47,772 nucleotides of DNA from Candidatus Parcubacteria bacterium (GCA_027450205.1 DAIDJL010000006.1:1-47772), one strand, 5' to 3'. Positions 1-15,702 are shown, counted from the stretch's first letter. Notes: generated by a model not told the origin, from the sequence alone. Made by a program: numbers and translations.

Positions 1-455
<455 letters not shown>

Positions 456-476
456 TCCCAATGCTGACTTGCATTC

Positions 477-597
477 GATCCATGGTGTCTATTGTGCTTT
501 TCGGGCACGACGTCGCGATCTGCTGATCGCGCGTCTCGTTCTCGGCGACCTTCGTCGCCTCCGAAAGTCCCTCAAAACACAATAGACACCATGGATC
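477..597 (+). ncRNA. Structured element copy A in the 23S-5S spacer: 20-bp perfect outer stem (477-496/578-597) enclosing an 81-nt core with two hairpins
   Basis: GATCCATGGTGTCTATTGTG / CACAATAGACACCATGGATC; inner hairpins at 509-535 and 544-559; the core aligns without gaps to 12615-12695. Confidence 0.8.
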
Positions 598-636
598 TCA
601 TTTCTGATCTACAATCAGAAACAAACAAAAGAGCGA

Positions 637-719
637 GCAGGGCATCGTGCATACTCTTTTTGAATGGTCACGTTCCTACGTGGCATTTCCGTTCAAAAAG
701 AGTATGCACGATGCCCTGC
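637..719 (+). other. 28-bp perfect inverted repeat (long hairpin) in the 23S-5S spacer
   Basis: GCAGGGCATCGTGCATACTCTTTTTGAA (637-664) / TTCAAAAAGAGTATGCACGATGCCCTGC (692-719). Confidence 0.9.
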
Positions 720-731
720 GAACGGCTTTTT

Positions 732-850
732 GATGTCGGTGCTTCATTCGGGCGTGTCCCACCTCTTCCCATTCCGAACAGAGAAGTGAAAGCGTCCCAA
801 TCCCATGATACTTACCGCTTGCGGTGGGGAAAGTAGGATGTGCCGACATC
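732..850 (+). rRNA. rrf: 5S ribosomal RNA
   Basis: GATGTCGGTGCTTC..GTGTCCCACCTCTTCCCATTCCGAACAGAGAAGTGAAA..GTGGGGAAAGTAGGATGTGCCGACATC with terminal helix GATGTCGG/CCGACATC. Confidence 0.95.
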
Positions 851-897
851 AAAGTGCCGTTTTTTATTTCGTTGGATTTTGCCATACCAAAAAAGAG

Positions 898-934
898 AGG
901 GCATTGCGCACCTATGTGCGCAATGCCCTTTTTG
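898..934 (+). terminator. Rho-independent terminator after the rRNA operon
   Basis: AGGGCATTGCGCAC-CTAT-GTGCGCAATGCCCT followed by TTTTG. Confidence 0.85.
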
Positions 935-936
935 TT

Positions 937-1335
937 TCATACCGGAATGATCCGGGAAATCCATTTTGTGTATGCGACGGTCAAGCGGTTTCCGCCGCTA
1001 TCGGTCTCGTCCAGCGTAAGAATTGCCCATCCGGGAGATTCAAGAATGCCGCGGGGCGGGTAGCGTGCTTCCTGCGAGCCGGTAAGCCGCATGAGTTCTG
1101 CGGCGAGCTCTGTTGGCCCAAACGGTTGAGGGAAGTCGACGCTGTCTTCGAAAGGTTCTTGCCCGAAAATGCGTATGGAACGGTCACGCCCGCGGAGCGG
1201 GGCTAAGTATCTGAACTTTTTTCCGGGGAGTCCGCCCAGTGCTATCATCAGGCATTTGCTAAGGTGCGTTTTGTCATCGCTTGCCCCGATCGCTTCGCGG
1301 GCAAGCAATTCTTCAATGCTTATCGTTGCTACCAT
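937..1335 (-). CDS. Hypothetical protein (132 aa)
   Basis: Open frame with GAGGTG upstream of the minus-strand ATG; no recognised family. Confidence 0.6.
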   Translation of the reverse strand: MVATISIEELLAREAIGASDDKTHLSKCLMIALGGLPGKKFRYLAPLRGRDRSIRIFGQEPFEDSVDFPQPFGPTELAAELMRLTGSQEARYPPRGILESPGWAILTLDETDSGGNRLTVAYTKWISRIIPV

Positions 1336-1421
1336 CGTTCACCTCACGATGAGTATATTCCCGCCGGTCGGATTGTCAACGAAACATGCATATGTTTTCC
1401 AATATCATCTATAATGAATAT

Positions 1422-2159
1422 ATGTCCATTCGCCGTGCCAAGCAGCTTATCTATGGGACGCTTTTTTTGCTGATCGCCCTGGCGGTCTGCGGTGGCGCCT
1501 ATCTTTTGTTCATTCATCCGTTCGCGAGCGCGCCCGTCGCGGTGTGCACGCCGGGCACATGCGCTCCTACGGGAACGGCGCCGCTCATCGCCGGACCGGT
1601 GCTGACGTTCGTCACAAGCCCCGGCCATTACACGTTCCTTGCGCAGGCAACCAATCAGAATGCCGGCTACGGCGCGCAAGTTTTGGATTATGAGATCGAT
1701 CTGGATGACGCATCCGGAACGGTTCTGCGATCCATTCCGGGGGAATCGTTCATTTATCCATCGCAGAGCAAATATCTGGCGGCCTTGAACCAGACCGTTG
1801 CCCAGCCATTCGATCATGCGGCACTTGTCTTCACCGGCGTATCGTGGCTGTCGAGTTCCACGATCGGCGCGATCCCGGCGGTCGCGGCCGGACAATTTGC
1901 CTTGCAGAATATTCAGGCATCCACGTCGCCTGTTGGCATATCCGTCGGCGGCCAGCTTATCAACACGGGTGTCGCTTCGTACGGGCAGGTCGTCGTGATG
2001 GTCATCTTTGATGACGGGGCCGGGAACCCGATCGGCGTTTCGCAGACGGAGCTTGAGGGCGTGGCGGCGGGCACGACGAACGATTTTTCGGTGCTCTATC
2101 CGGCGGAGCCGAATATCAACCCGGGACATGATCAGATTTTGGTTTATGCGCTCCGCTAG
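1422..2159 (+). CDS. Hypothetical membrane-anchored protein (N-terminal TM plus extracytoplasmic domain)
   Basis: MSIRRAKQLIYGTLFLLIALAVCGGAYLLF..; TATAAT (1410-1415) lies 6 nt before this ATG, so this start is preferred to 1386. Confidence 0.75.
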   Translation: MSIRRAKQLIYGTLFLLIALAVCGGAYLLFIHPFASAPVAVCTPGTCAPTGTAPLIAGPVLTFVTSPGHYTFLAQATNQNAGYGAQVLDYEIDLDDASGTVLRSIPGESFIYPSQSKYLAALNQTVAQPFDHAALVFTGVSWLSSSTIGAIPAVAAGQFALQNIQASTSPVGISVGGQLINTGVASYGQVVVMVIFDDGAGNPIGVSQTELEGVAAGTTNDFSVLYPAEPNINPGHDQILVYALR

Positions 2160-2215
2160 CGATCCACGCGCTTTCGCCTAGCGGAATTTCAAACTTTCGT
2201 TTATTCTATGCTCGT

Positions 2216-3262
2216 ATGGTAGCCCTCTTTATACCCGTCGGAATTTTGCTCGCCGCAAGCCTTACTATTTTGTCGGCGATCTCCCTCCATTTTTTTGTTT
2301 TTCAGATCGCCTGGATCGTCCTCGGCATATGTCTCATCGTGGGATCGTTTTTTATTGATATTCGGACGATCTTCAATGCGCAATGGGTGATCTGGGGGCT
2401 GTACGCGTTCGCGCTCGCACTCATGGCGCTCGCACTCATCGCATCGCCGCTTGTCCGCAATACGCACAGCTGGCTCGTGCTTGGACCGATCAGCGTGCAG
2501 CCGGTGGAGATCATGAAGGTCGCGCTTATCCTTCTTTACGCCAATTATTTCAGCCGGCGGCACATGGCGATCGCGCGGTGGAAGAATATTTTCACCTCGT
2601 TCATTTTTTTCGTCCTGCCTGCCGCGATCTCGGTGAAGCTGCCGGACCTCGGCTCCGCGGTGATCTTCTTTGGCATCTGGTTCGGATTTCTGCTCCTGCT
2701 CGGCCTGCCGTGGCGGCGCGTGCTTGCCGCCGTCGCGGTCATCCTGCTTGCGGGAGGGCTCATCTGGACATACGTGCTGAAGCCGTACCATCGCGCGCGC
2801 ATCATCGGGTTCCTTGACCCGAACCAGAACACGCTTGGCATAAACTACAGTGCGATACAATCAAGGATCGCCATCGGCTCCGCCGGTTTCTGGGGGCAGG
2901 GATATGGGCAGGGGACACAGGCCCAGCTTGGGTTCCTATCCGAGCCGTCGGAGGATTTTGTCTTCGCGGCGTTCATTGAGGAGTGGGGAGTCGCCGGCGG
3001 CATCGTGATCATCGCCGCATTCCTATTCCTTGTGTTCCAGATCCTGCGGATAGGAATGCTGGCAGACGAAAACTTCGAGAAGTTCATCTGTCTCGGTACG
3101 GCGATGATGCTTGGCGTGCAGTTTTTCCTGAACGCCGGCTCAACCACCGGGATCATGCCGGTTATCGGTGTCACGTTCCCATTCCTCAGTTATGGCGGGT
3201 CGAGCATGTTTGCGAATTTCTTTACGCTATCCATGGTAAACTCCATCCGCAAGCGCTCATAG
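2216..3262 (+). CDS. rodA: RodA/FtsW/SpoVE-family SEDS protein
   Basis: Multi-TM; GPISVQPVEIMKVALIL, KLPDLGSA, IARIGSAGFWGQGYGQGTQ-like, FAAFIEEWG, PFLSYGGSS motifs. Confidence 0.9.
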   Translation: MVALFIPVGILLAASLTILSAISLHFFVFQIAWIVLGICLIVGSFFIDIRTIFNAQWVIWGLYAFALALMALALIASPLVRNTHSWLVLGPISVQPVEIMKVALILLYANYFSRRHMAIARWKNIFTSFIFFVLPAAISVKLPDLGSAVIFFGIWFGFLLLLGLPWRRVLAAVAVILLAGGLIWTYVLKPYHRARIIGFLDPNQNTLGINYSAIQSRIAIGSAGFWGQGYGQGTQAQLGFLSEPSEDFVFAAFIEEWGVAGGIVIIAAFLFLVFQILRIGMLADENFEKFICLGTAMMLGVQFFLNAGSTTGIMPVIGVTFPFLSYGGSSMFANFFTLSMVNSIRKRS

Positions 3263-3292
3263 TCCGTTCTTCTTTATTTACGGAACGCCGCA

Positions 3293-4288
3293 ATGAAACT
3301 CGTTACCAAGAAAAACATCATAAGCACATTATTAGTTCTGGTCCTTCTCGCCGCCGCGGGCTGGTTTTTTTTCAGCCTTGATCCGGCGCGCGCCGCCGGA
3401 AGCGATGCGCCGGTGATATTCCAAGTGAGCGCCGGCGATGGTTTCCGCAAGGTCGCACAAAACCTGTATGGCGAACATCTCATCCGCTCGGCATTGGCAT
3501 TTGACCTTTTTTCTTTGGTGGACGGCCGCGCATTCACGCTGAGGCCGGGATTGTACCGCCTGAATGCATCAATGAACACGCCGCAGATCGTCGCCGTTAT
3601 CTCCGGCGGAGGAGCGGGGGAGGTGACGGTCACGATCCCGGAGGGATCGAATATTTATGATATTGACAGGATCTTAAGTAACGCGCTCGTGATCCAGCCG
3701 GGCGCGCTCATCACCATGACGAGCACGCAAAATCTGGAGGGACATCTTTTCCCCGACACCTATCAGTTCTATACGAACTCCAATGTGGCGGATGTGGTGA
3801 AGGAATTGACCAACAATTTCAACCTAAAGGCCGGACCCCTGCTCGGCGCCGATCCGGCACATGCGGAGCGGAACCTTATCATTGCTTCGATTTTGGAAAA
3901 GGAGGTGCGCGGCCTGGAGGACCAGGAACTGGTAGCCGGTATCATGTTGAAACGGCTGAGTCTCGGCATACCTCTCGATATTGACGCAACGGTTTGCTAC
4001 GCCAAGCTGGTTTCCGGGTCCTCCAGCGTCCAGGTTTCCAGTGCGCAGGCCTGCTCTTTGACGGCGCTTGACTTTAAAATCAATTCGCCATACAATACCT
4101 ACCTGTATAAGGGTCTGCCTCCCGGACCAATAGGCAACCCGGGCATTTCCGCCATTACCGCCGCGCTTCATCCCCAGTCCTCCCCCTATTTTTACTATTT
4201 GAGCGATCCTGCGACAGGAAAAACAATATTCGCCAAGACCCTTGACGAACAGAACCAAAATAGAGTTAAATACTTAGGAAGCAATTAA
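3293..4288 (+). CDS. mltG: Endolytic transglycosylase MltG (YceG-like)
   Basis: LEGHLFPDTYQF, IIASILEKEV, LGIPLDIDATVCYA, SPYNTYLYKGLPPGPIGNPG, ..AALHP motifs. Confidence 0.93.
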   Translation: MKLVTKKNIISTLLVLVLLAAAGWFFFSLDPARAAGSDAPVIFQVSAGDGFRKVAQNLYGEHLIRSALAFDLFSLVDGRAFTLRPGLYRLNASMNTPQIVAVISGGGAGEVTVTIPEGSNIYDIDRILSNALVIQPGALITMTSTQNLEGHLFPDTYQFYTNSNVADVVKELTNNFNLKAGPLLGADPAHAERNLIIASILEKEVRGLEDQELVAGIMLKRLSLGIPLDIDATVCYAKLVSGSSSVQVSSAQACSLTALDFKINSPYNTYLYKGLPPGPIGNPGISAITAALHPQSSPYFYYLSDPATGKTIFAKTLDEQNQNRVKYLGSN

Positions 4289-4334
4289 GAAACGGAACCC
4301 TCGAAAAAAGGAAGGGCGGAGCCGTTTTTTTGCG
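4289..4334 (+). terminator. Probable terminator hairpin after mltG
   Basis: AACGG..CCCT..AGGG..CCGTT followed by TTTTTTT. Confidence 0.6.
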
Positions 4335-4509
4335 TATTGGGACCGTAGGGAGTGCCGGGCGGTTTTAAAAGGCCGAACAATGAAATGACCACCATATTTT
4401 ATTTCATCGACGTATTCAAAGATCCGCCGCGAAGCTACCATTTTTTAGGGCTTCGCGCGCACGCGTTTTGATGCCAAGAAAAATAGAGTAAAACTTTTTA
4501 AAAATAATT

Positions 4510-11250
<6,741 letters not shown>

Positions 11251-11259
11251 CAATATCAT

Positions 11260-11294
11260 CCGATGTCGCCCTTTCCCGATAAGGGCGCCATCGG
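11260..11294 (+). terminator. Stable hairpin between rpoBC and rpsF (possible terminator)
   Basis: CCGATG-tc-GCCCTT-tcccgat-AAGGGC-gc-CATCGG; weak T-run. Confidence 0.5.
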
Positions 11295-11333
11295 GCTGGA
11301 CTTTTCGGTCCGGCTTGGCTACAATACAACCCA

Positions 11334-11789
11334 ATGACCAACGAAGAAAAAGATAAAAAGGAATACGAGCTCGCGCTGCTTTTAAAGAGCGAGGATGACA
11401 TGTCCGGCGTTTTGGCGCTGGTAGGAACTCATAAGGCCGAAGGTATTTCAGAGCCGCGCGCCAAACGGCTCCAGCTTTCGTATGAGATCAAAAAGCATAC
11501 AGAAGCGGTGTTCGCGTATATCACCTTCAAGATGTTCGGCGATGATATGAAAGCCCTTGAACATGATCTGAATTCCCGCGCCGATGTGCTCCGTTTTATG
11601 GTGATCGCATCGCCGGCTCCGGCCGAGCGTAATGCATCCTCTGCCATGCCGCCGCGTGAAGAGCGCCGCCCGCGCAGTTCAACGCAATACGCCGCCCCCT
11701 CCGCGCCTTTTGAAACGCCGAAGCCTGCCGCGTCCAAGCCGCTCAGCAACGAAGCTTTGGAGAAGAAGATCGAAGAGATCCTGCAGTAA
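11334..11789 (+). CDS. rpsF: 30S ribosomal protein S6 (bS6) with C-terminal extension
   Basis: YELALLLKSED..RLQLSYEIKKHTEAVFAYITFKM..; adjacent to ssb as in the usual rpsF-ssb pair. Confidence 0.85.
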   Translation: MTNEEKDKKEYELALLLKSEDDMSGVLALVGTHKAEGISEPRAKRLQLSYEIKKHTEAVFAYITFKMFGDDMKALEHDLNSRADVLRFMVIASPAPAERNASSAMPPREERRPRSSTQYAAPSAPFETPKPAASKPLSNEALEKKIEEILQ

Positions 11790-11799
11790 CGACCAATAT

Positions 11800-11837
11800 A
11801 AATAAAAAAGGCCCAGTGATGGGTCTTTTTTATTTAC
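11800..11837 (+). terminator. Terminator after rpsF (possibly bidirectional)
   Basis: AAATAAAAAAGGCCCA-gtga-TGGGTCTTTTTTATTT. Confidence 0.8.
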
Positions 11838-11922
11838 TACACGGTGAAAGGCACCGCGCCACCTCGACAGATACTATCCATAATATGCATGTTTTTATGG
11901 ATTTCAATTCGGAATCAATGGT

Positions 11923-11964
11923 GGACCAAGGCGGCCGGTCAGCAGACCGGAACGCCGTCCTTTT
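11923..11964. repeat. Partial copy C of the structured element (hairpin 1 only, inverted relative to copy B)
   Basis: AGGCGGCCGGTcAGcAgACCGGAACGCCGT; 27/30 nt match the reverse complement of copy B hairpin 1; followed by TTTT. Confidence 0.65.
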
Positions 11965-12075
11965 AAGCAGTATATCTGTTCTCGAATCCTTTTAGAGAGT
12001 TTTAATCCACTATGTGCTAGAATGGGGCTATAAATAAAAAGGTCCAATAATAATAAACAACCAAGCGAATATAAC

Positions 12076-12585
12076 ATGGATTTAAACAAGGTCATTTTGG
12101 TGGGTCGGGTTACGGCGGATCCGCAGGTGCGGTCAACTCCGGGGGGGCAGTCGGTCACAACGATCGGCGTTGCCACGAACCGCACATGGACGGATAAGGC
12201 CGGCCAACGGCAGGAGCAGACGGAATTTCACAACGTGGTGCTCTGGGGTCGCACCGCGGAGATCGCCGGGCAGTATCTTACGAAAGGCGCGATGGTGCTC
12301 ATTGAAGGCCGTTTGCAGACGCGTAGCTGGACGGATAAAAACGGACAGCAACGCAAGACGACGGAGGTGATGGCGGAGCGCATGCAGCTCGGACCTCGTG
12401 CGGCAAACGCCGGCGGCGGAGGGCAGGGTGGTAGCTATGGCGGTGGCAAGAGCTTCGGCTCCGGCGCCCCGGCTTCTTCCTCGGTTTCGCACAGTGGCGA
12501 CGCCGATGCGGCTCCTTCGCTCGACGAAATTCCGGTGATCAACCTGGAAGATGACGAGATCAAGCCGGAGGACATCCCGTTTTAG
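12076..12585 (+). CDS. ssb: Single-stranded DNA-binding protein
   Basis: MDLNKVILVGRVTADPQVRSTPGGQSVTTIGVATN.., Gly-rich linker, acidic C-terminus DDEIKPEDIPF. Confidence 0.95.
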   Translation: MDLNKVILVGRVTADPQVRSTPGGQSVTTIGVATNRTWTDKAGQRQEQTEFHNVVLWGRTAEIAGQYLTKGAMVLIEGRLQTRSWTDKNGQQRKTTEVMAERMQLGPRAANAGGGGQGGSYGGGKSFGSGAPASSSVSHSGDADAAPSLDEIPVINLEDDEIKPEDIPF

Positions 12586-12586
12586 C

Positions 12587-12725
12587 CAAGGATTCTGACG
12601 CGCAGAGAACCACCCTTCTCGGATACGGCGTTCCGGTTTACTAACCGGCCGCCTCGGCGCTCGCCACCTTCGTGGCTCCGCGACGCCCCTCAAAAGGTGC
12701 TTCTCTGCGCGTCGGGAATACCTTG
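12587..12725 (+). ncRNA. Structured element copy B between ssb and rplK (core 12615-12695)
   Basis: Outer stem GACGCGCAGAGAAcCACC/GGTGcTTCTCTGCGCGTC (17/18 pairs), extended by CAAGG.ATTC-type pairs; inner hairpins 12627-12653 and 12663-12676; about 52/81 ungapped identities with the copy A core. Confidence 0.78.
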
Positions 12726-12751
12726 ATTTTAAATAAGTAATGATGTACTAT
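12723..12751 (+). promoter_or_regulatory. rplK promoter, probably giving a leaderless transcript
   Basis: TTGATT-17 nt-TACTAT, ATG 7 nt downstream. Confidence 0.65.
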
Positions 12752-12758
12752 TTCACTC

Positions 12759-13184
12759 ATGGCAAAGAAAGTAAAAACAGTGTTAAAACTGCAGCTTGAG
12801 GCGGGCAAGGCAAATCCTGCGCCTCCGGTAGGTACCGCGCTCGGCCCTCAGGGCATAAACATCCAGGATTTCTGCAAGCAGTTCAACGATGCTACGAAAG
12901 AAATGACGGGCGATGTCGTTCCGGCGGAGATCACCATCTACGAGGACCGCACATTCAGCTTCGTGCTAAAGACCCCTCCGGCATCGGCATTGCTCAAGCA
13001 AGCCGCACATATCGAGAAGGGTGCTGCGAACCCGCTTACCGGCAAGGTTGGTAAGGTGACAAAAGCGGATATCCGCAAGATCGCCGAACGTAAGCTTCAG
13101 GACCTGAACACGGATAATCTGGAAGCTGCTGAAAAGATCATTGCAGGCACCGCCCGCAATATGGGAATCGAGGTTACTCCGTAA
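12759..13184 (+). CDS. rplK: 50S ribosomal protein L11
   Basis: [34 protein letters not shown]..; ends ARNMGIEV. Confidence 0.96.
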   Translation: MAKKVKTVLKLQLEAGKANPAPPVGTALGPQGINIQDFCKQFNDATKEMTGDVVPAEITIYEDRTFSFVLKTPPASALLKQAAHIEKGAANPLTGKVGKVTKADIRKIAERKLQDLNTDNLEAAEKIIAGTARNMGIEVTP

Positions 13185-13246
13185 AATAGTTTAAAAATCC
13201 AGCAAAATCGGGGTTTGTCCAAAAATTATCATTGGGCACCCTGGCG

Positions 13247-13277
13247 AAAGCCGATCGTAATTGATCGGCTTTTTTGT
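13247..13277 (+). terminator. Terminator after rplK
   Basis: AGCCGATC-gtaat-tGATCGGCT followed by TTTTTTG. Confidence 0.75.
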
Positions 13278-13314
13278 TGCATCCAAAGGTCGGCAATTTA
13301 AACGCCCTTATGAG

Positions 13315-13542
13315 ATGCAAGGAGACAAAAAACGATTTTCCCGTTGGGAAACCTGTATCCGCTGCGATCGCCGCTGCCGGAAAAATTATGAATTCGGACG
13401 AGAAGGGGAAATAGTCGCGGTTCTTTGTCGGGATTGCTTGCGGGCGATAACGCCAAAAAATCATGGAAGGATTTATCCCTCTCGGCGCAGTGTCGAGCGC
13501 GGCTACGCGATCCGTGCTGCTGCGCCAACTCACCGATACTGA
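13315..13542 (+). CDS. Possible small zinc-ribbon protein
   Basis: CIRCDRRC..LCRDC cysteine pattern; overlaps the next ORF in another frame. Confidence 0.4.
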   Translation: MQGDKKRFSRWETCIRCDRRCRKNYEFGREGEIVAVLCRDCLRAITPKNHGRIYPSRRSVERGYAIRAAAPTHRY

Positions 13543-13774
13543 AACGCGCGTATACCAGTGCTTCATGGAGCGGCTCGGCAATATCCGCGTGCCAAAAGTG
13601 GTTGAACTGCAATCTGTAGCAAACCAGGTTGGGATTAATTACAACAAGGCGAGAAAGTGCAAAAACTCTCTCGTGAAGAAGGGTTTTCTCGAGCAGTGGA
13701 CGACGACTTTCCGCGATCCCGAAAAAGGCCACGGATTTTTCCGCAAGGCGACGTATTACAGGATCAAATTTTAA
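13463..13774 (+). CDS. Small winged-helix/HTH-like DNA-binding protein (103 aa)
   Basis: LTDTETRVYQCFMERLGNIRVPKVVELQSVANQVGINYNKARKCKNSLVKKGFLEQW resembles a wHTH. Confidence 0.6.
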   Translation: MEGFIPLGAVSSAATRSVLLRQLTDTETRVYQCFMERLGNIRVPKVVELQSVANQVGINYNKARKCKNSLVKKGFLEQWTTTFRDPEKGHGFFRKATYYRIKF

Positions 13775-13824
13775 GCAAGTCCGTCTTTAGCTTTTCTTTA
13801 ACTACCTTGTGCTATAAGGGAGTT

Positions 13825-13950
13825 ATGGAAAAAAACAAAAAGGCCGGACTGTCGGATAAAGAGATTGCGGAGCTTATCGCAAAGATTACGGACGAGCTAT
13901 GCGAAATGGCCCTCCTCTTGTTCGCAATCATGCAAGATAGCGAGGTTTAG
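13825..13950 (+). CDS. Short hypothetical protein (41 aa)
   Basis: AAGGGAGTTATGG start context; followed by a terminator. Confidence 0.5.
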   Translation: MEKNKKAGLSDKEIAELIAKITDELCEMALLLFAIMQDSEV

Positions 13951-13957
13951 AAGAATT

Positions 13958-13985
13958 CCGCCGGACCATCCGGCGGTTTTCTTTT
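13958..13985 (+). terminator. Rho-independent terminator
   Basis: CCGCCGGaccatCCGGCGG followed by TTTTCTTTT. Confidence 0.8.
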
Positions 13986-13989
13986 GGGC

Positions 13990-14017
13990 TTGACAAGTAT
14001 ACTGTATTTGATATAAT
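13990..14017 (+). promoter_or_regulatory. Consensus sigma70-type promoter of the DGR target gene
   Basis: TTGACA (13990-13995), 16-nt spacer, TATAAT (14012-14017). Confidence 0.85.
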
Positions 14018-14051
14018 ATACCAGTACCTTAAAAACCTCATATTTTGCTTG

Positions 14052-14103
14052 GTAGCCATAGCCAAAAGGCATTGAAACGGCGATGCTTTCTGGCTATGGC
14101 TAC
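14052..14103 (+). promoter_or_regulatory. Long 5'-UTR hairpin upstream of the DGR target gene
   Basis: GTAGCCATAGCCA (14052-14064)/TGGCTATGGCTAC (14091-14103), continued inwards by AAAG(g)CAT/ATGCTTT. Confidence 0.75.
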
Positions 14104-14141
14104 GGATAGTAGCCCACTGGCAGAAAATAGGAGAAAGCGCT

Positions 14142-14798
14142 ATGACAGTTGCCACGACAGCGAAGACCTATGATCGCCAAACCGCAACGTTTCTCGCGGT
14201 GGTCGGTCAGAATATGCCGGAAATCTCCGGCGACGTGATGCAGGGATGGATCGAGAACCCGCGTGCGCTTCAAAACGCGCTTCGCACGGCTCTTTGCCCG
14301 CCGGAAACGGCCGCCACTCCGCGCGAATTCAAAACGTGGAAGACGGTGAAGATCGGAACGCAGAAATCGGTGAAGGACCTCTCGAAGGCGCTCACCAACA
14401 ACGGCTTCCGGATCAGCGACTGGGCCGCGGACATCCTCAAACGGACGCCGCTTGCCGAAACGGAAATGGAAATTGAGCTCGTGCTCGTTTCCGTCGCCGA
14501 CCTCGGCTTCACGAAGACAACCCGCCGCGACGCGATCTACAACCGCGCGAAAGAACTGGGTCTCGACCTGATTCCCGCGGAAGTCGGCCCGCAGCTCCGT
14601 CTCACTTATTCGGATCAGCCGATGGGTGAGTGGATACTCATGGGTATGGAACCCATCGCTCGCTCCGATGGCTACCTCGTCGCGTTCAACGTGGCACGCC
14701 ACGTGGACGGCCAGTGGCTTAGCACGAACTACGGCGACCCCGACGGTGGGTGGAGTCCCGGCCGCCGTTGGGTGTTCGCCCGCCGCAAGCAGAATTAG
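14142..14798 (+). CDS. DGR-diversified target (variable) protein, 218 aa, no signal peptide
   Basis: 3' end contains VR matching the TR downstream; SD AGGAGA; N-terminal FKTWKTVKIGTQKSVKDLSKAL..RISDWAADIL. Confidence 0.9.
   Translation: MTVATTAKTYDRQTATFLAVVGQNMPEISGDVMQGWIENPRALQNALRTALCPPETAATPREFKTWKTVKIGTQKSVKDLSKALTNNGFRISDWAADILKRTPLAETEMEIELVLVSVADLGFTKTTRRDAIYNRAKELGLDLIPAEVGPQLRLTYSDQPMGEWILMGMEPIARSDGYLVAFNVARHVDGQWLSTNYGDPDGGWSPGRRWVFARRKQN
14658..14785 (+). repeat. DGR variable region (VR)
   Basis: 128 nt aligned without gaps to TR 15165-15292: 18 differences, 17 at TR adenines; invariant 20-nt 3' end CGTTGGGTGTTCGCCCGCCG. Confidence 0.96.
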
Positions 14799-14867
14799 TC
14801 CTCGGGCACTGGGTCAATTGATCCTTACTTTGACTCTGTAGCCCTTAGCCCTTTGCATTTTCTTTGA

Positions 14868-14904
14868 CCCGCGTTTGGATAACCTCCGACGCGGGCTTCT
14901 TTTT
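14868..14904 (+). terminator. Terminator after the DGR target gene
   Basis: CCCGCGT..ACGCGGG followed by CTTCTTTTT. Confidence 0.7.
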
Positions 14905-15164
14905 GCCGACATGGTAAAATGGAAATCAGATAGTAGGCCTCACACAAGCCCGCGGCCACGGTTGCGGACGGCCGAATTCGAGTATCACTGGATGCGGAAT
15001 GGCGACGGGTACGCTTGCCGCCAGCGTCGTCCTTTAACACTTCAAAAAAATGAAGATACTTGGTGCGTTGTGCTCGTGAATTACCCAAGCAGGGGAGATT
15101 CCGAATTAGATACAGCTTCAAGAGTAATCGAGGAGCAGTGGCGCAGATGGCGCAACGCACGTTC

Positions 15165-15292
15165 GCTAACTCCGATGGCAACCTCAACGTGTTCAACGTG
15201 GAACGCAACGAGGACGGCCAGTGGCTTAACACGAACTACGGCAACCCCGACAATGAGTGGAATCCCGACAACCGTTGGGTGTTCGCCCGCCG
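15165..15292 (+). repeat. DGR template region (TR), part of a noncoding template RNA
   Basis: AAC/AAT-rich template with A-specific differences to VR; no supported CDS carries it. Confidence 0.95.
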
Positions 15293-15301
15293 AAACTCTC
15301 T

Positions 15302-15604
15302 TTATTTCCCCGCTCTCGCGGGGTTTTCTTTCGCCTTATTCGCTTGGCGCATCCATCCTCCAAGCTGTTTTCCCAATTCATTAAAGTTTTCCGAAAGCGT
15401 AATATATTTCTTATTGTCGAGAGCCTTTATTTCCCAAAGCACTTGCAAGAAGAATTTTACGAGATCGAGCCGCGTCGTTGCTTTTTCGAGATGCAATGAT
15501 TTTTGCTCCGGCTTTGCGTAGCTCGCCGAGTAAAGGAGTTCAAGCGTTTCGACCAGCAGACGGTCGATCTTTATGCCAAGCGAGTATCTTGAATCTTTCG
15601 GCAC
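15302..15604 (-). CDS. avd: Avd-like four-helix-bundle DGR accessory protein (true N-terminus probably upstream, towards 15698)
   Basis: VPKDSRYSLGIKIDRLLVETLELLYSASYAKPEQKSLHLEKATTRLDLVKFFLQVLWEIKALDNKKYITLSENFNELGKQLGGWMRQ; the reading extends upstream as LPIIQRFISAYKAWHEFLPH. Confidence 0.85.
   Translation of the reverse strand: MPKDSRYSLGIKIDRLLVETLELLYSASYAKPEQKSLHLEKATTRLDLVKFFLQVLWEIKALDNKKYITLSENFNELGKQLGGWMRQANKAKENPARAGK
15308..15329 (+). terminator. Hairpin terminator immediately 3' of TR
   Basis: CCCCGC-tctc-GCGGGG followed by TTTTCTTTC. Confidence 0.75.
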
Positions 15605-15674
15605 ATGAGGCAGGAACTCATGCCAGGCCTTGTACGCGCTGATGAAGCGTTGGATAATCGGAAGCTGAGGTGTC

Positions 15675-15685
15675 GGGGGGGGGGG
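15675..15685 (+). repeat. G11 homopolymer tract at the avd/RT divergent junction
   Basis: Eleven consecutive G, between TGTC and TTACATG. Confidence 0.9.
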
Positions 15686-15702
15686 TTACATGTTGCATTT
15701 TT

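Noticed and set aside
492-836. ORFs in the rRNA region (52-330 minus, 355-582 minus, 492-836 plus, 676-885 minus)
   Set aside because: They overlap 23S/5S rRNA and the structured spacer; no protein signal.
15060-15521. ORFs covering the TR (15060-15521 and 14875-15384 plus)
   Set aside because: They read through the TR, the terminator and the antisense avd gene; TR homology explains the protein-like stretch.
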